From the NCBI GenBank assembly GCA_030704615.1, contig CM060732.1:40591053-40655052 (forward strand): 64,000 bases of DNA, read 5' to 3'. Below are positions 46,701-61,834 of this stretch, piece after piece (position 1 is the first letter of the stretch; every line of letters starts with the position of its first letter). Under the pieces are notes generated by a model. That model was not told the DNA's origin. It saw only the letters and a program-made list of their open reading frames with translations, and ran no database searches. Position numbers and translations under genes: made by a program. The DNA comes from Takakia lepidozioides. Lineage: Eukaryota; Streptophyta; Takakiopsida; Takakiales; Takakiaceae.

Positions 46701-48675
46701 GAGTAGCAGAACTCAGAAAGGCTTTCATTGTGGCTCACCTTTGGTTATCAGCAAGCTTCACTTTACTAGCATTCCCAATTTTACCTTTTGGGTCCTGTTC
46801 CACAAGAAGAAATAGAACCAAGTGTGATGGAAGAGTGATAGAAATCACCCACATTTCACCTCAGCGAAATAGGAAAAATGCCAGGAGCCAGTGGAAGTAA
46901 AGAGAAAGGGAAAGAGAGATAGCCGTGCAACACACCTGTCTGTGACCACCACCTTACGCTCCTGCTTGCAGTTGGACCTGCCTTTTAACAACACCACACA
47001 TTACTCACTCTGTTTGTGTTCATAAGACAGACGACATAATCCATGCCCCACTATATGTTTCTTAATATTACAAAATAAGTCAGACTTTTGACTGATTAAA
47101 ACCAGAGACAAGCAAGCAGAAACACTGTGCCGAGAAGAAGGGTAGACTTACAACAGCAGGTTCAGGTGGGCCATATCATTGTGCTTGTAAACATGCACTT
47201 CAGAATTGCCTTGCTTTTGAGCAATACGCACCCCATCTATGATTGATGCGTGATTCAGTGAGTCTGAAAATATGGCCATCACACTCTCCTGCCCTTGCAC
47301 CCGGTTGGGAGCCACACTGGCAAGCGCTGTCATCACCGCCATGTTGGCAGCAAAACCAGATGGACAGAGTAAGCAATCCTGACCCCACCCCAGTGGTAAG
47401 GCCTTATACCTTATGCCCTTGCAGAGTTAGACACCAATGCAGCCGCTAGCTTTCTTCAATCTCATTTAGGTGACAGGGTGTGTAATTGGGTACAACCCAG
47501 AAACAAGAAGAACATATATTGGCAAAAATCTTTAGAACTGGGCATCTCTTTCTTCTGCATGCCCCCTCTCTGTGACGTCTCCCCACACAAACACAAGCAG
47601 AAGGACATTGCATAGCTGGCATAGCATTCACCCAATGTTGCTGCAGAATACAAGTCATCGAATAGGGATCTAAGATACAGAAGGCTAACTGATACCTGTG
47701 TTACTGCAATGCCTGCCAAACACCATTATTGTGCAGGGGAACAGTACCTCAGTCTGCTTCAAATCTGCCAATGCAGATTCCAGCAACCGATGATAGTGGG
47801 TGTAACCACACACCAATGCCGACGCCCGTGGCCCCATCCCAAACTCCAACGCTGCCTGATGCATTACAATGTCACTCAGTCTACTTCATTCATCGCCAAG
47901 CTCTTCTCAACATGCAGTAACCTGCTTTGCATGCGTACCAGCACTATTCTCCATTATAAGTAATTTAAGCAAAAGATAAACACGCGGTATTAAGCACAAG
48001 GCACCTTGGCAGCAGCACATCGGACAGCAGGATGCACGGAAAGGCCCAGGTAATCGTTCCCTGAGAAGAGCAGCAACTTGTGCGATACTTCCGCGCTTCT
48101 GTCACTAGCATGCTCCAGCACGCTGTCTACATCGCAAACGTCCTCTCCTGTTCCCAAAGAAAGCAGCTCCAGATTGGTGAGGAATGCAATTCAAGACCAA
48201 AAAAGAACTGTAATTGGAAAACAGCAGAGGAGAGCACGAGGCCATGATCTTTCTGGACATGAGACGCCCACATTGTGCCTTAAACAAGTGGCTGAATCGC
48301 TCAAGAGAAATAGACAGGGGCCAGAGCAACGGAGAGAGATTTTGTACCTGTGCTAGCTGAGTCTTTGATCCAACACAGAAATGTGGGATGCGACACCTCC
48401 ACCTCCACAGCTGAACGATCCCACGGCCCCAGACCTTCAAAATTCTGCACGCCCTCGATTCCGGCAGGACCCAGTCCCTGCAAGTGTTCAGAAACTGTGC
48501 CGGCGCATCCTTGCGAGGCCGACAGCACGCTCTTGCATATCTGAGAGTCCGAATGTGCAATCCCTGCAACCTTGAGCGGGCGCAGCGATCGCAAGAGCAT
48601 GGACCGCTCCAGCCCCTCCACCGCCTCCTCCAACCATGCTTCCCAGGGCCCCGCCCTGCAACCTCGCTCCACCAT
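43756..48675 (-). CDS. BIOF: 8-amino-7-oxononanoate synthase (BIOF), eleven exons
   Basis: This PLP enzyme condenses pimeloyl-CoA with alanine in the first committed step of biotin synthesis. Minus-strand exons are 48675-48348, 48147-48005, 47855-47748, 47378-47152, 46977-46936, 46610-46523, 46203-46070, 45512-45424, 44938-44788, 44365-44297 and 44032-43756. They give 551 residues with every junction GT-AG and in frame. Key text includes [72 protein letters not shown], and [12 protein letters not shown] with the PLP lysine (TLSK). IRPPTVP and [10 protein letters not shown] follow near the C-terminus. The extreme C-terminus is Pro-Lys-Leu, the same PTS1-like ending as Arabidopsis BIOF, pointing to peroxisomes. 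It is about 75 residues longer than Arabidopsis BIOF, mainly at the N-terminus and before the C-terminus. The start is the first ATG in the frame. Confidence 0.96.
45783..46040 (-). repeat. SINE-like repeat, long copy, in BIOF intron 7
   Basis: It carries the family text GCCTTGTGGCCATTGACC, TGTCAGGGGCTGACACC and CCAGATATCCTCTAGAAC. It extends through GCCCAATAACTAGGCCCC to a GA-rich run at 46040-46060. It is the longest copy here and lies wholly within the intron 45513-46069. Confidence 0.7.
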
Positions 48676-48838
48676 CGCTCCACTGCTCCACCACCAGCGC
48701 TCCACCAAAATCCTCTGTTCGCTCTTCACCTGCCTGTCTCTCTGTCACGTCATTTATCCCATAATGTTTGCCTGCAAACACACTCAGAGATACTATATAA
48801 ACCTTCGCTAAAGCTCTCACCAACCATATTGTCTGGCC

Positions 48839-49350
48839 AGTACCGTAGTGCGAAGGCCAGGTAGACACTTCCCTGCCTAATAATCAAATACGCACTTTTG
48901 AGAATTTTTTTTAAATTAGGCATCTTGTATGTATAATCTTTTTTGGTAACAAATTAGGCAATTAAAAATAATGATCACAAAATGAAAACACAGAAATATA
49001 AAAATACAGCCGCTGCCATGGATGAAAATTGAAAACTGAGTCCATGGATGACGTTTTAAATGAAAATCAGCCGCCGCCTTGGATGCAGAAAACTGAGTCC
49101 CTGGATGACGTTTTAAATGAATATCATTCTAAATGGATGTCATTTTTAGATTTTTTTCTATTTCATGTTTTTTCTAATTTAAATTCAAGTTTTTATACCA
49201 TAGGCACTTTTAGAGAATGTTTTGAAAATTAGGCACTCTTTGAAGATAATGTTTTTAATTTAGGCAGTCTTGTCAAAAATAATTTATTTCGATTAGGCAC
49301 TTTTTTTTCGAATTAATTTTCTGCCTGACCGGCTATCCCACTACGGTAAT
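48839..49350. mobile_element. TA-flanked element with terminal inverted repeats (Tc1/mariner-like MITE)
   Basis: The left end reads TA|CCGTAGTGCGAAGGCCAGG and the right end, inverted, TA|CCGTAGTGGGATAGCCGGT, enclosing about 506 bp. A TA on each side fits the Tc1/mariner target site. The interior is AT-rich, has no transposase, and repeats TTAGGCA about six times. It also contains a roughly 59-bp tandem duplication at 49009-49125. It lies about 165 bp upstream of the BIOF start codon. Superfamily assignment from TA alone is tentative. Confidence 0.6.
49009..49125 (+). repeat. Tandem duplication, 2 x about 59 bp
   Basis: Both units contain CAGCCGC-GCC-TGGATG followed by AAAACTGAGTCC-TGGATG and ACGTTTTAAATGAA. 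One has a 3-bp length difference. They lie inside the TA-flanked element. Confidence 0.8.
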
Positions 49351-49782
49351 TTCTCTACAGATCTGTTAATGAAAATTGATTTAACATTACTAAGCGATTC
49401 TGTGTAGTCGTCCTTCTCACCAATGGATGCCAAGTGTCGCGTGCTAGCGATTTTAAGGAAAATTATATAATGAATTCGTAAGTTCCTAAAAGAAGTGAAT
49501 TTTTCAACACGCTCGGGAGAATGAAGAAACGGCGGATGAAAAAAGGAGGAGATTACCTACTGGCTTCCAAAAGCAGCAGACTCTGAGAACTCTGGCCGTT
49601 GGGCACATGGTCGGCGAAAGCTGGCTACCAACACCTTCCCATCAATGAGCCACGGTAAGCCCCTCATTGGACCCAATGAGAGCGGGCTGGCTAAACATGG
49701 CTAAACCTTCCTGTGGACTGAGCACGTGTTTTGAATTCACGCACGCTCTGACCAGTTCACTAGCTGGAGTTACACAGCCCGC

Positions 49783-49814
49783 GGACTCCGACGGACGAAC
49801 GTCCGTCGGAGTCC
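49783..49814. promoter_or_regulatory. Perfect 32-bp palindrome in the BIOF-enolase promoter interval
   Basis: The arm GGACTCCGACGGACG (49783-49797) is perfectly complementary to 49800-49814, with a 2-base loop. It lies 286 bases before the enolase start codon. It could form a cruciform or hairpin, or bind a dimeric factor; a role is inference. Confidence 0.6.
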
Positions 49815-49952
49815 GTCCGGAAACGTGGACGGAGTCGCGGAAGTGGACGTGAGAGTGAGGACGGCGTGGATGGGAGCCTAGACTGTAACGACCAAGAAGG
49901 GAAGGCCGTGTCCTTGAGCTGTGACGGTGACAGCGAGAGTGTGGTGCTGTGA

Positions 49953-53818
<3,866 letters not shown>

Positions 53819-56030
53819 TATGTTCCTTGAGACACCACTTTTTGCTGCAATTGGCATGAAAGAGCATGCGTCTATGTTTAGGTAGGCCATTTGGCTGAGA
53901 ATGATGTTCAAAAGATGGTATCTCAACTTTTGACATGAAGAGGGTGAATGTCAGAGTGCAAGAGATGGCCTCAAGCTTATTCATCTGAGTCCGAGAAGCA
54001 CGGAAGTGCCACTAGCACTAGCACCTGTCTTTTGTTGTGCTTGGTCTGTCTTGCAGGCAACTGCCATATGGGATAGCACTAAAGTCTGCGGTGTAGATTG
54101 AACTGTCCTCGTGTATATGGGCAGAATTGAGTGGCTTCTTGGTGAAGAGTTTGTTGGGAAGCACAATTGTAGGTCTGGTCGCTGAAAGGGACCAGGGCGC
54201 CCAGTTAAGAATATACATTTTAGTTTTGTTTGTCCTTTGATTGGACTGCATAATTTTATCATCGTGCTTTGCTCAGCTCAGCTTTATCAGCTTAGCAAAG
54301 ACAAGTAATCTGTCTCCAGAATGTAAATCTTCCAAATTTCTGCTATGGATTGCATCTGTCAACGAGTACACTAATGCTCCTTTACCTTAGCATCCAAAAG
54401 ATCAAAAGGCACAAGGCTGCTTAGTAAGTAGTCGCGGGTTCAAAACCATGTTGGATGTCACCCATTATAGCCAACCCAACTATAAAATGGGGACGTTGGG
54501 TGAACTCATCACCTTGTGTGTGTGTAGTTGGGGACTTTTGAATCTTTGGGTGCCCAGGTTATAGCCACGAGAATCCATTGCAAGGTAGTAGCCCAAACCC
54601 TTGCCTCTTGAACCTCTCATTCTCTTGGTTCAAACTTCTTAGCAAACACATCAAAGCTTGTGTTTCCATGATCGCGAGCAGGAGCAAAGTTTTTATTAGG
54701 CCTAGTGGACGACCAATGATGAATAAGTGGCTAAATGGTATACAGGAGTATGATTGATTGATCATTGCAATTTTCACAATGGAATTGTCCATTTTTGGAT
54801 GTGTTGTGCATAAGCTGAGCCACTTCTATATGGCTGGAATTTGTGAATCTTGGTAGCTGCAGTTGGATATCCAAAATCTTCAATAACTCCAAAAATGGCT
54901 TGAGAAATTAAGGGTTAATTGAAGAAAAACCATGTGAACATACAAAATGCATTGGGAGTGCTGTTTTGGAAACTAATTTGTTGCAACTTAGGGTGAATAT
55001 TTTCCACGACTGTGCGACCTAGGGTGATTACCACATGTAAATTAATTTTGCTAGAGTTCCCTATGTTCCCCCAACTTCCCATATTCCACCAAAGGCTATA
55101 ATAAGAAGGGACTCATGGTGGGGGAGGTGGGCCCGCATTATAGAAGAGAATCCCACACGCAAAAAATCCATAAAGTCGCCCAAAAAAAAATTATGTAATG
55201 AAACCACTGGAAATCAAAGAACGACCAAATATGGTGTAAACAACAAACCAATGTCTGTGTCATATATACACCAGTGTTTCTTTTTACAATTTGATGAGTG
55301 GCTACTGAGTTTTGCAAGAGTTGGCCATATTTTATGTTCATCCACTGAAATTTGGATAAAATCATCCTCCTCTGACTTTCATCCATATATATCATCCATA
55401 TTTGGCAAATTCATCCAAGATTTACATTTTATTTGGAGAAGTTTGGCGATTTCATCTAGCATGAGAAAACAGGGAATTTAAGACAGAATATTCCATTTTA
55501 TTTTTTGAGGTCGAAAAAGTGCGAAATTTTGCCAGAAATAAAAGCACTGACCAAAGCTAGCGTAAATAAGAGCCTCTTCCCCTTGCGGATCCTACCTCTT
55601 TTAGGGGTGGGCTCTATCCATACAGTAACATGTCACAGAGTGGCTAGCTGGCCACTTTCAATCTTGATGAAATAGCCGTGAAATACAAGGCTCGTAATAG
55701 AGGTGTAGTGTATTTAGGTGGTAGGTTGAGATTATCTTTCAAACCTTGGATATTATGGGTATGAGCACCCCCCCCACATCCGCAATGATGACCGTCATAG
55801 CTGGCATGTTCCAACCTCGCCAACGGAGGGCATGTATGATTGAGTCATATTTTTCGCGTTTGTACATAATTGATTGATCTGGATTTCGATCATGGCAGGA
55901 AGCGAATTCCAAAAAATGTATTTTGAGAGATGGAAGCGGTTCTGTCGACGGCAATGCCAATACAGGAAGTCCCTGGAGTAGCAAAATATTTGGGCATACC
56001 CTTACCAGGCAAATGTTTGTGTCACTATAA
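53819..56030. other. Intergenic, enolase 3' side
   Basis: No gene was recognised. A GGGTTCAAAACC motif near 54436-54447 resembles a pol III B-box or T-loop, without other tRNA structure. Confidence 0.35.
55553..55625. repeat. Short dispersed repeat copy
   Basis: GCTAGCGTAAATAAGAGCC, CTTCCCCTTGCGG and AGGGGTGGGCTCTAT match the copies at 25.5 and 33.9 kb. Confidence 0.5.
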
Positions 56031-56280
56031 CTAAGTCTTGCTACCAATGGCCAAACAAGTCTAGGATGATAATGACATTTGTATTTGGTGAACTTGGAGG
56101 CTGCACCCGCAGAGTCACCAACGGCTTGCCCATTCCCTAATATATAGTCTCCATAATCACCGATTCAATGACAAAAGCAAATCGTACCTTGAGTGCATGG
56201 AATCATGCAGCCTCCAAGTTCACCATATACAAATGTCATTCTCATCCGAGACTTGTGTGGCCATTGGTAGTAAGACTTAG
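56031..56280. mobile_element. Foldback element, 75-bp inverted arms, 100-bp loop
   Basis: The left arm 56031-56105 (CTAAGTCTTGCTACC to GGAGGCTGCA) is the inverted complement of 56206-56280, with about 5 mismatches in 75. The 100-bp loop has no coding frame. The structure fits a MITE or foldback transposon; a long hairpin transcript is a possible alternative reading. A poly-T run begins directly at its right edge. Confidence 0.8.
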
Positions 56281-57772
56281 GTTTTTTTTTTTTTTTTAAA
56301 GAACAGGGACAGTGGCCCTGGAAATATATTAGAAGAAGTGGAACATATCATTATGATATCAGCATGGACACCAAATTTGCATGCTTGAGTTTGTGTTGTT
56401 GCGAAAATGTTTCTATTGTTGCTGCAACTTCCTTCCTCGCCAACCCTTCGGTCCTTCCTCATTGCAAAAACATCGGTTTCCACAAATTGACACCCTTTTC
56501 TCTACAAAAAAGGGCCATGACACAACTCTCATTCCAAGTCCATGCCCTCTGAGATAGAAAAGCAATTTGAGTGGGCGTGCACCCTCCTTCATCCCGCAAA
56601 GGAGCTACCTGACCCTCACGATAAGGTACACAAGTGGGAGCTATGATAATGTCATACCTATTCGCATCCTTGTGAAGAAACTTGTCATACAAGTTACTGT
56701 GACAGAACTCCAACTACTATCAGGATGCTGAAACCACCTAATCTGAAATGGAATATGTGAACTAGGTGGCGTTCTATCATTGTGGAGTATTTGGACCAAA
56801 ACTCTGAAGATCAAAATATCCACGGTACCACCAACACACTGATGGGGATGCTGATGAAGTGGGTGCTCGAAAGCATGTCTGGCATAGTTGCTCACATAGA
56901 AAGCTCTATTTGTAGAAAGCTCGTTAGGAATCTTTGCTTTTGGAGGAAAATTTCCGATCTGCCTAAAATGTCGCCATGAAGAAGGTCTCAAACCGTGATA
57001 TAAGGTCACATCATCTAGACTCCCACAAAACGGATCATACACCTGGTGCATGACTTGACTGAATCCGAAATGTGAAAGGAATTCTCCTGACCGTTCAAAC
57101 ATTGTAATGATGCGTTGCATCTTCTTTTTTGGATCCTTCTCTGGAGTAACAAAGAGTGAAAGTGGAACTTCTATGGTTAGAAGATCCACAAAATACTAGT
57201 TTTGGGGAGTTGAAGTCTCCTCGATTCCCTCGGCCCTCACAGCCCTGATTCTTTCTGCCCTGGCCACCCCGCGCACCACCTTGGTCACCCCCTGTCTTCT
57301 TGCCCCTGATAACTTGCTTAGTCTTGTCATAAACAACTTTTGTCCAACCTCCCCTATCAATACTCCTTTCACCACTCCCACTACCACTCTCCTGAATAGG
57401 GGTATTATCTGCGTTGTGTGAGAAACTCCAAGATATCTGAGGATATTCTGAGACCTATAATTGCAAAACCACCTCTCAAGAAATACTCCAACCCAAGGAA
57501 GGAGTGTTTCGAAGCAGTATGATGAGCTCTAACTTCGGCAACAACTCTCTGTGAAAAAAAATGACCTAAGTAAATACTTAGATCCTCCTCACACGGGCTG
57601 AAGGACATCCCATCAGTATGGTCAAACAAATCCCTTTCAAGAAATTGAAAAACCCATCCGAAAAAGGTGGTAACCCATCAATCATCTTCCCGTATTTTTC
57701 GGAAAAAAAATCCTCTTCAATTAACAAACCACCTTGCGGCACTCTTCCATCTGCACAACAAAACAATTGCAT
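56281..57772 (-). pseudogene. Unrecognised coding-like blocks ending in an A-rich tail (possible retro-insert)
   Basis: On the minus strand the blocks read DGRVPQGGLLIEEDFFSEKY (from an apparent acceptor near 57750), then after a frameshift FDHTDGMSFSPCEEDLSIYL and SKHSFLGLEYFLRGGFAIIG. A 180-codon frame (57189-56641) follows with DPKKKMQRIITMFERSG. The strand ends at 56340-56281 with a GGGCCACTGTCCCTG hairpin and about 16 A, like L1-type 3' ends elsewhere in the window. I do not recognise the protein. Frameshifts and the A-tail suggest a decayed retrotransposed segment, but the blocks could be a broken host gene. Confidence 0.35.
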
Positions 57773-58383
57773 TAAAATTGCTGATTACAAACAAGACGTA
57801 ACCAAATTGTTCATCATCACATGCAAAATTGGCAGTAAAATATATATTTGAATTGACAAAACTACTTAATTCCAAACAAAGTAGACCATCAAAAGAACAA
57901 AATCCACCCAACTCAGCGGTGCTATATGATGTAGGGGGGTCTATTTGTAGATCATTCAGCCATGAGACAATGCGGGACAAGCCTGTCACTCTTGACAATT
58001 TCTCCTTCATGCTTAACAAATGATCCTCAACTTAACCTATCATCTTCTTCGTCATAATGATGTTCTTTTGTTTAGCTGCGACACCCTCACTTTTATGTAA
58101 GAACCAATGTCAGTGACTTTTGCTATGCCAAACGACTGACTAGATAGCTTGGACAGCAACAAGAAGCCATCACCAATAACACCCTAAGTTGAAACCTGAT
58201 TTCCTAATGCAACTGTACAGATGCCTCCACCTATCAGCCGTTGAGTAATCTTCAGCAGATTCTGCATTTGGCCTAAGACTTTTCTGCCTAGCTATTCATG
58301 CAAGACAATCAAGAGCTTAACTGAACCAAACAATCCTCCAATAGCAAGCACATGGATAGCAAGAATAGCTGAGAAGGAAGTAC
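57773..58383. other. Region with one coding-like minus-strand block
   Basis: A minus-strand frame at 58019-57850 reads LSRVTGLSRIVSWLNDLQ and AELGGFCSFDGLLCLELSS, and could be an exon upstream of the blocks at 57.7 kb. Nothing else was recognised. Confidence 0.25.
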
Positions 58384-59164
58384 CTTTCATATTCAACATC
58401 ACTCTTGGCCTCCACACCAGAGTCGTCAGCATTTATGGTCAGCCTCTCTTCTATATCCCGCATTGATCCTGCACAAATGAAACCATACACCGGTTTCATC
58501 ACATCACAGCAAACAAGATGTACAGTTTGTTGTTCCCTCAACCCCTAAGACAAACTTGATTGCTGCAGTGAAATAAGAAGGAATAACGGAAGTAGGGAAG
58601 CCAACCTGAGTAGCCTCTATCCTTAGATGAGAAATGGTGGCGTTCCCGATCTTCGAGCTCTTCCCTCAATTGTCTCTTTCTCATATCATCAATGGTCTCT
58701 TCGCCATCTTTCCTATGGTGGTCAAATACTAACGGCCATTAACTCGATATTCATAAACTGGATTACAGCTAGCCGAGATTTACAGACACTGACCAACTCG
58801 GATTAACAACAAAGAAAATTGAGAGGCCCTACAATGTTCAATTTAAGAACTGACGTGTTTTGAGTGAAGATATTCATGAATACTCTGTCCACAAACGTGC
58901 TTAGTAATTCGAGGAACAAGACCTATTGACAATTGAATCCTAAAACCTAATCTCGTCTCCAACATGCACACGGGTCTACACAGAGCTTCAAATAACACAG
59001 GTCGAAGTAACCACATGAAGAAATTCACTTGAGCTTACGAGTGGTATGAGATGCAAGGTCACGAGATGAAAACTTCTGAGATGGACCAGACATACGCATC
59101 CCATGCCCCTTTGCTCATGGCCTCCCTTTGCTAGCGCCCATGTAGGGCGCGCCGATGTCGTCAT
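58384..59164 (-). pseudogene. CWC15: CWC15 splicing-factor homologue, frameshifted and 3'-truncated copy
   Basis: CWC15 is a spliceosome (PRP19/NTC-associated) protein. Minus-strand exons are 59164-59039 (MTTSARPTWALAKGGHEQ, then, after a missing base near 59110-59100, MRMSGPSQKFSSRDLASHTT), 58728-58606 (RKRQLREELEDRERHHFSSK) and 58468-58384 (ERLTINADDSGVEAKSDVEYE). The splice sites are good and later junctions are in phase if the one-base loss is allowed for. The DDRDRR-KGSHLLLEG segment and the whole conserved C-terminal half (LLAELE-, GNPLLN-, HRKFLQKYM-like) were not found downstream. Retained introns exclude a processed copy. It is most likely a decaying duplicate; a sequencing error plus a missed distant exon is the alternative. 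Confidence 0.75.
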
Positions 59165-59976
59165 GGCCCACCCCGAGCTGTCTCTCTCTCGCTCCCATCT
59201 CTCTTTCACCACTATCCTACACTTGGCTCAACAATGTTTTACACCTTCCAAATTCACAGCATCATCAACAAAGGATCTCCACTGATGGTCAGTAGCCTTG
59301 TTTCCTCGAATTCGCTTTGTCATATCCACCTGTCCCATAGCGGCCCTGACAAATCTCTTAGAAAGGTTCTGCTTAAACTTGCAAGAATATGGTTCTATCG
59401 AGGAATTAATGCAATGCAACTCGTAGTAAACTTAATTACTCTTTATAAGTGTTTCGTATTCAGAGCCGCAATTTCACGAGGTTCAACAAACATGAAGGAA
59501 AACAAAACCTGGCCACGCTTGCACTGAAAGTAGGTCTCCCGTAAGCCCACGCATTCAGAAGGAACCGATGGACTCTTCTCTCCGGACGTCCTTGTAGGAA
59601 CGCTTCTCCTCCTGCGTTTTTATAATTTGCATTTCTTCAATGATTCGTCCCTACGTCTAGCTTCAATTGTGTAACGAAACGTTGTCCCTACCAAAACTCT
59701 CTTTGCGAAGGAGCTCTAACGTGACGGAAACAACAATATCTCTCAAAAGAAACAGAATCGGGGGAGGAAACGAGGCTGGGATTCGAAAGGAAGTAGTTGC
59801 GGCTCTGATGATATGAATTCATTGTGACTGACATCTCCACATCGATACTGGAACTTGATACTGGACTATTAACAAAAGAAATTGCCTCATTTAGTAAGTT
59901 ATATGATGCTACTAAGGCGGGTGTGCATGAGCTTATAGCGAGGTTTATAACTGATGGCAGGTTTGAAGGTTTGAAG
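59165..59976. other. Intergenic, CWC15 5' side
   Basis: No supported gene. The plus-strand frame starting at 59824 runs into the hAT element and is not credible. Confidence 0.35.
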
Positions 59977-60375
59977 CAGTGTTGTACTGGTATCAGGTTT
60001 AGGACATACCAGTTGGGTATCTATAATGTTTTTCTTATATACTGGTATGAATATGAGTATTATGACCACAAGTACCATGTGGTATATAGTATCAATAGGG
60101 TATCATTCCAAGTAAATAAACAAAAAAATAAAATTTATATTATATTATAGTATCTATTAAATAAATATAAATACGTATAAATACACAGCATATATATATA
60201 ATAATTTAATATAGTATTGATACCAATATAAATGAGGAAGATGGCTGGGTAGTACTGGTATCAGTACTGGTATTTAAAAATCAATAACAGTCGGGTAGGT
60301 TCTGCAATACCAGATTTATACCCAGTATTGATACCCAGGTGAAACCCTCTATACCAGTACAAGACTGGTTTGAAG
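59969..60375. mobile_element. Non-autonomous hAT element (MITE) with 8-bp target duplication
   Basis: The element 59977-60367 (391 bp) begins CAGTGTTGTACTGGTAT and ends with its near-perfect inverse (CAGTCTTGTACTGGTAT reading inward). It is flanked by the direct 8-bp repeat GTTTGAAG at 59969-59976 and 60368-60375. A CAGTG-TTG terminus and an 8-bp duplication are diagnostic of the hAT superfamily. The interior is AT-rich, repeats GGTATC/ACTGGTAT motifs, and encodes nothing. The perfect duplication implies a fairly recent insertion. Confidence 0.88.
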
Positions 60376-60499
60376 CCTCAAATTATGGTAAGACTGGAGG
60401 GTAACAAGTAACAAGTCAACCTTAGGTAGTTAAGGTTTTGTTTTGTCTTTCTTCTTTTCAAAAACTTGAGGAGGGAGAGTCGTTTTCAAGGAGTTGTCA

Positions 60500-61834
60500 G
60501 CCTCATTTGGATACATCGACCTTCCTGCAAAATTGATACAACGGATTTTTGCCATGGATGTTGAACCGATTGCTGAGGGTCGGCAACTTGTGGAGAGGGC
60601 AACCAGCCCAGGCTATGGGACTGTTGTAGTGAATCTGGAACCGGATTGTAGTCCCACGGAATCCGAGCCAGACACAGAAGCAGAATTTCCTCGTGTTGGA
60701 GGGCCGCCACTTATATCCTGTCACTTTTTACTAAATCTTCTCAACGACGCCATATTAATGTTTCGGTAACATTCTTTCTTAAACTTCTTGGTCCTTCTCC
60801 TCAATCGCTAGTTCTATATACAGATGGTCTGCAGAGTCGAAGTTATTTTCTCGTTTCTTTTTTGAGCTTTTGACTTCCCAAGCATCGTGGGTCAGGTTCT
60901 CAACATTCTCGCTTAAGTTGGTCACAATTGTAACTGATGAATGTGTGCAACTCGGAGAGTGACTTACTTGAAAAGATTTGAGAAAGATTGGACAACTGGA
61001 GAAGGAATCAGCCAGGAATAGCTAGAAATTAAATTGTTGTCATAGGCTGTGTTAGCTGCTTATGAAGTTCCACAGAGAGGTTTTCACTATTTATGAAGGA
61101 TGCCATATCATACATGAACACTAGAAGGCACATGAAGGAGCTTTGGCGTGCCTTGCTCAAATTTTCATGAAACCCCCCATATCAACTGCAACCACCGGTA
61201 TGTGGCATAGTCCTCATAAGACAGGGATTTTGAAGAACCAGGACCAACGCCCCCTCAGCAACATTAACGAGAGTCGCTTAGAGGTTATTGTGTTGATTGA
61301 GAGTGGCAGCCAGAGAAATCCATCAGCATGTTATTCAATGTGGCCCCTTTAGGCTCCTATAGGAACTCTTTGACATTTACTCTACATTTTCACATAAAAA
61401 CCTATCGAATGTTGCCATACAAGCATGGTGATTGCAGTGAAACATGAAGACTTTGACAATTAACTTTTTGGAGATTTACAGCCTCTATGATGTTTTGCAT
61501 TTGATGTTCAGGTCACTGAGTTTCGTGACGAATGATTTGCTGGCCTCTGAGGCTGCTAAACTTAATGAGGGTGATCTTGAAGACAAAGTTTACCCTGCCC
61601 TGGATGGCAAACTTCAACCTGTAATCATCCCACACTTTTCAGAGTGGTTGGAAGTACTTATGTGTAAGATGGCTGTTTCTAGTGTAGAGCTAAGGCAGAT
61701 CCAACAATACTTGCCACAAGGTGGCGAAAATCCTCTAGAACCAACCCATTTCATCCCTCATGTGGAGGTTGCAGACCAACCTGAGTGGTTTAATGGTCAC
61801 TCTCACCATCTATGGGGCCACCAGACATGTTCAG
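60500..61834 (+). CDS. Unidentified gene, two splice-consistent exons (partial)
   Basis: Exon A, about 60500-60765, reads GYIDLPAKLIQRIFAMDVEP and EGRQLVERATSPGYGTVVVN, and ends in CG|GTAACA. Exon B, 61512-61834, begins after TTCAG and completes the split Arg codon. It reads SLSFVTNDLLASEAAKLNEG, EDKVYPALDGKLQPVIIPHF and SEWLEVLMCKMAVSSVELRQ, and ends in a donor at 61835. The join keeps one frame through about 196 codons with no stop, which is strong support for a real gene. I do not recognise the family. The start exon and the rest of the gene were not resolved; an upstream acceptor near 60499 suggests earlier exons. Confidence 0.55.

Noticed and set aside
54430-54450. tRNA gene at the GGGTTCAAAACC motif
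   Set aside because: No pairing acceptor, D-arm or anticodon arm can be drawn around it.
56031-56280. microRNA precursor
   Set aside because: The arms are long and nearly perfect over 75 bp, more like a foldback transposon than a plant MIR stem; small-RNA data would be needed.
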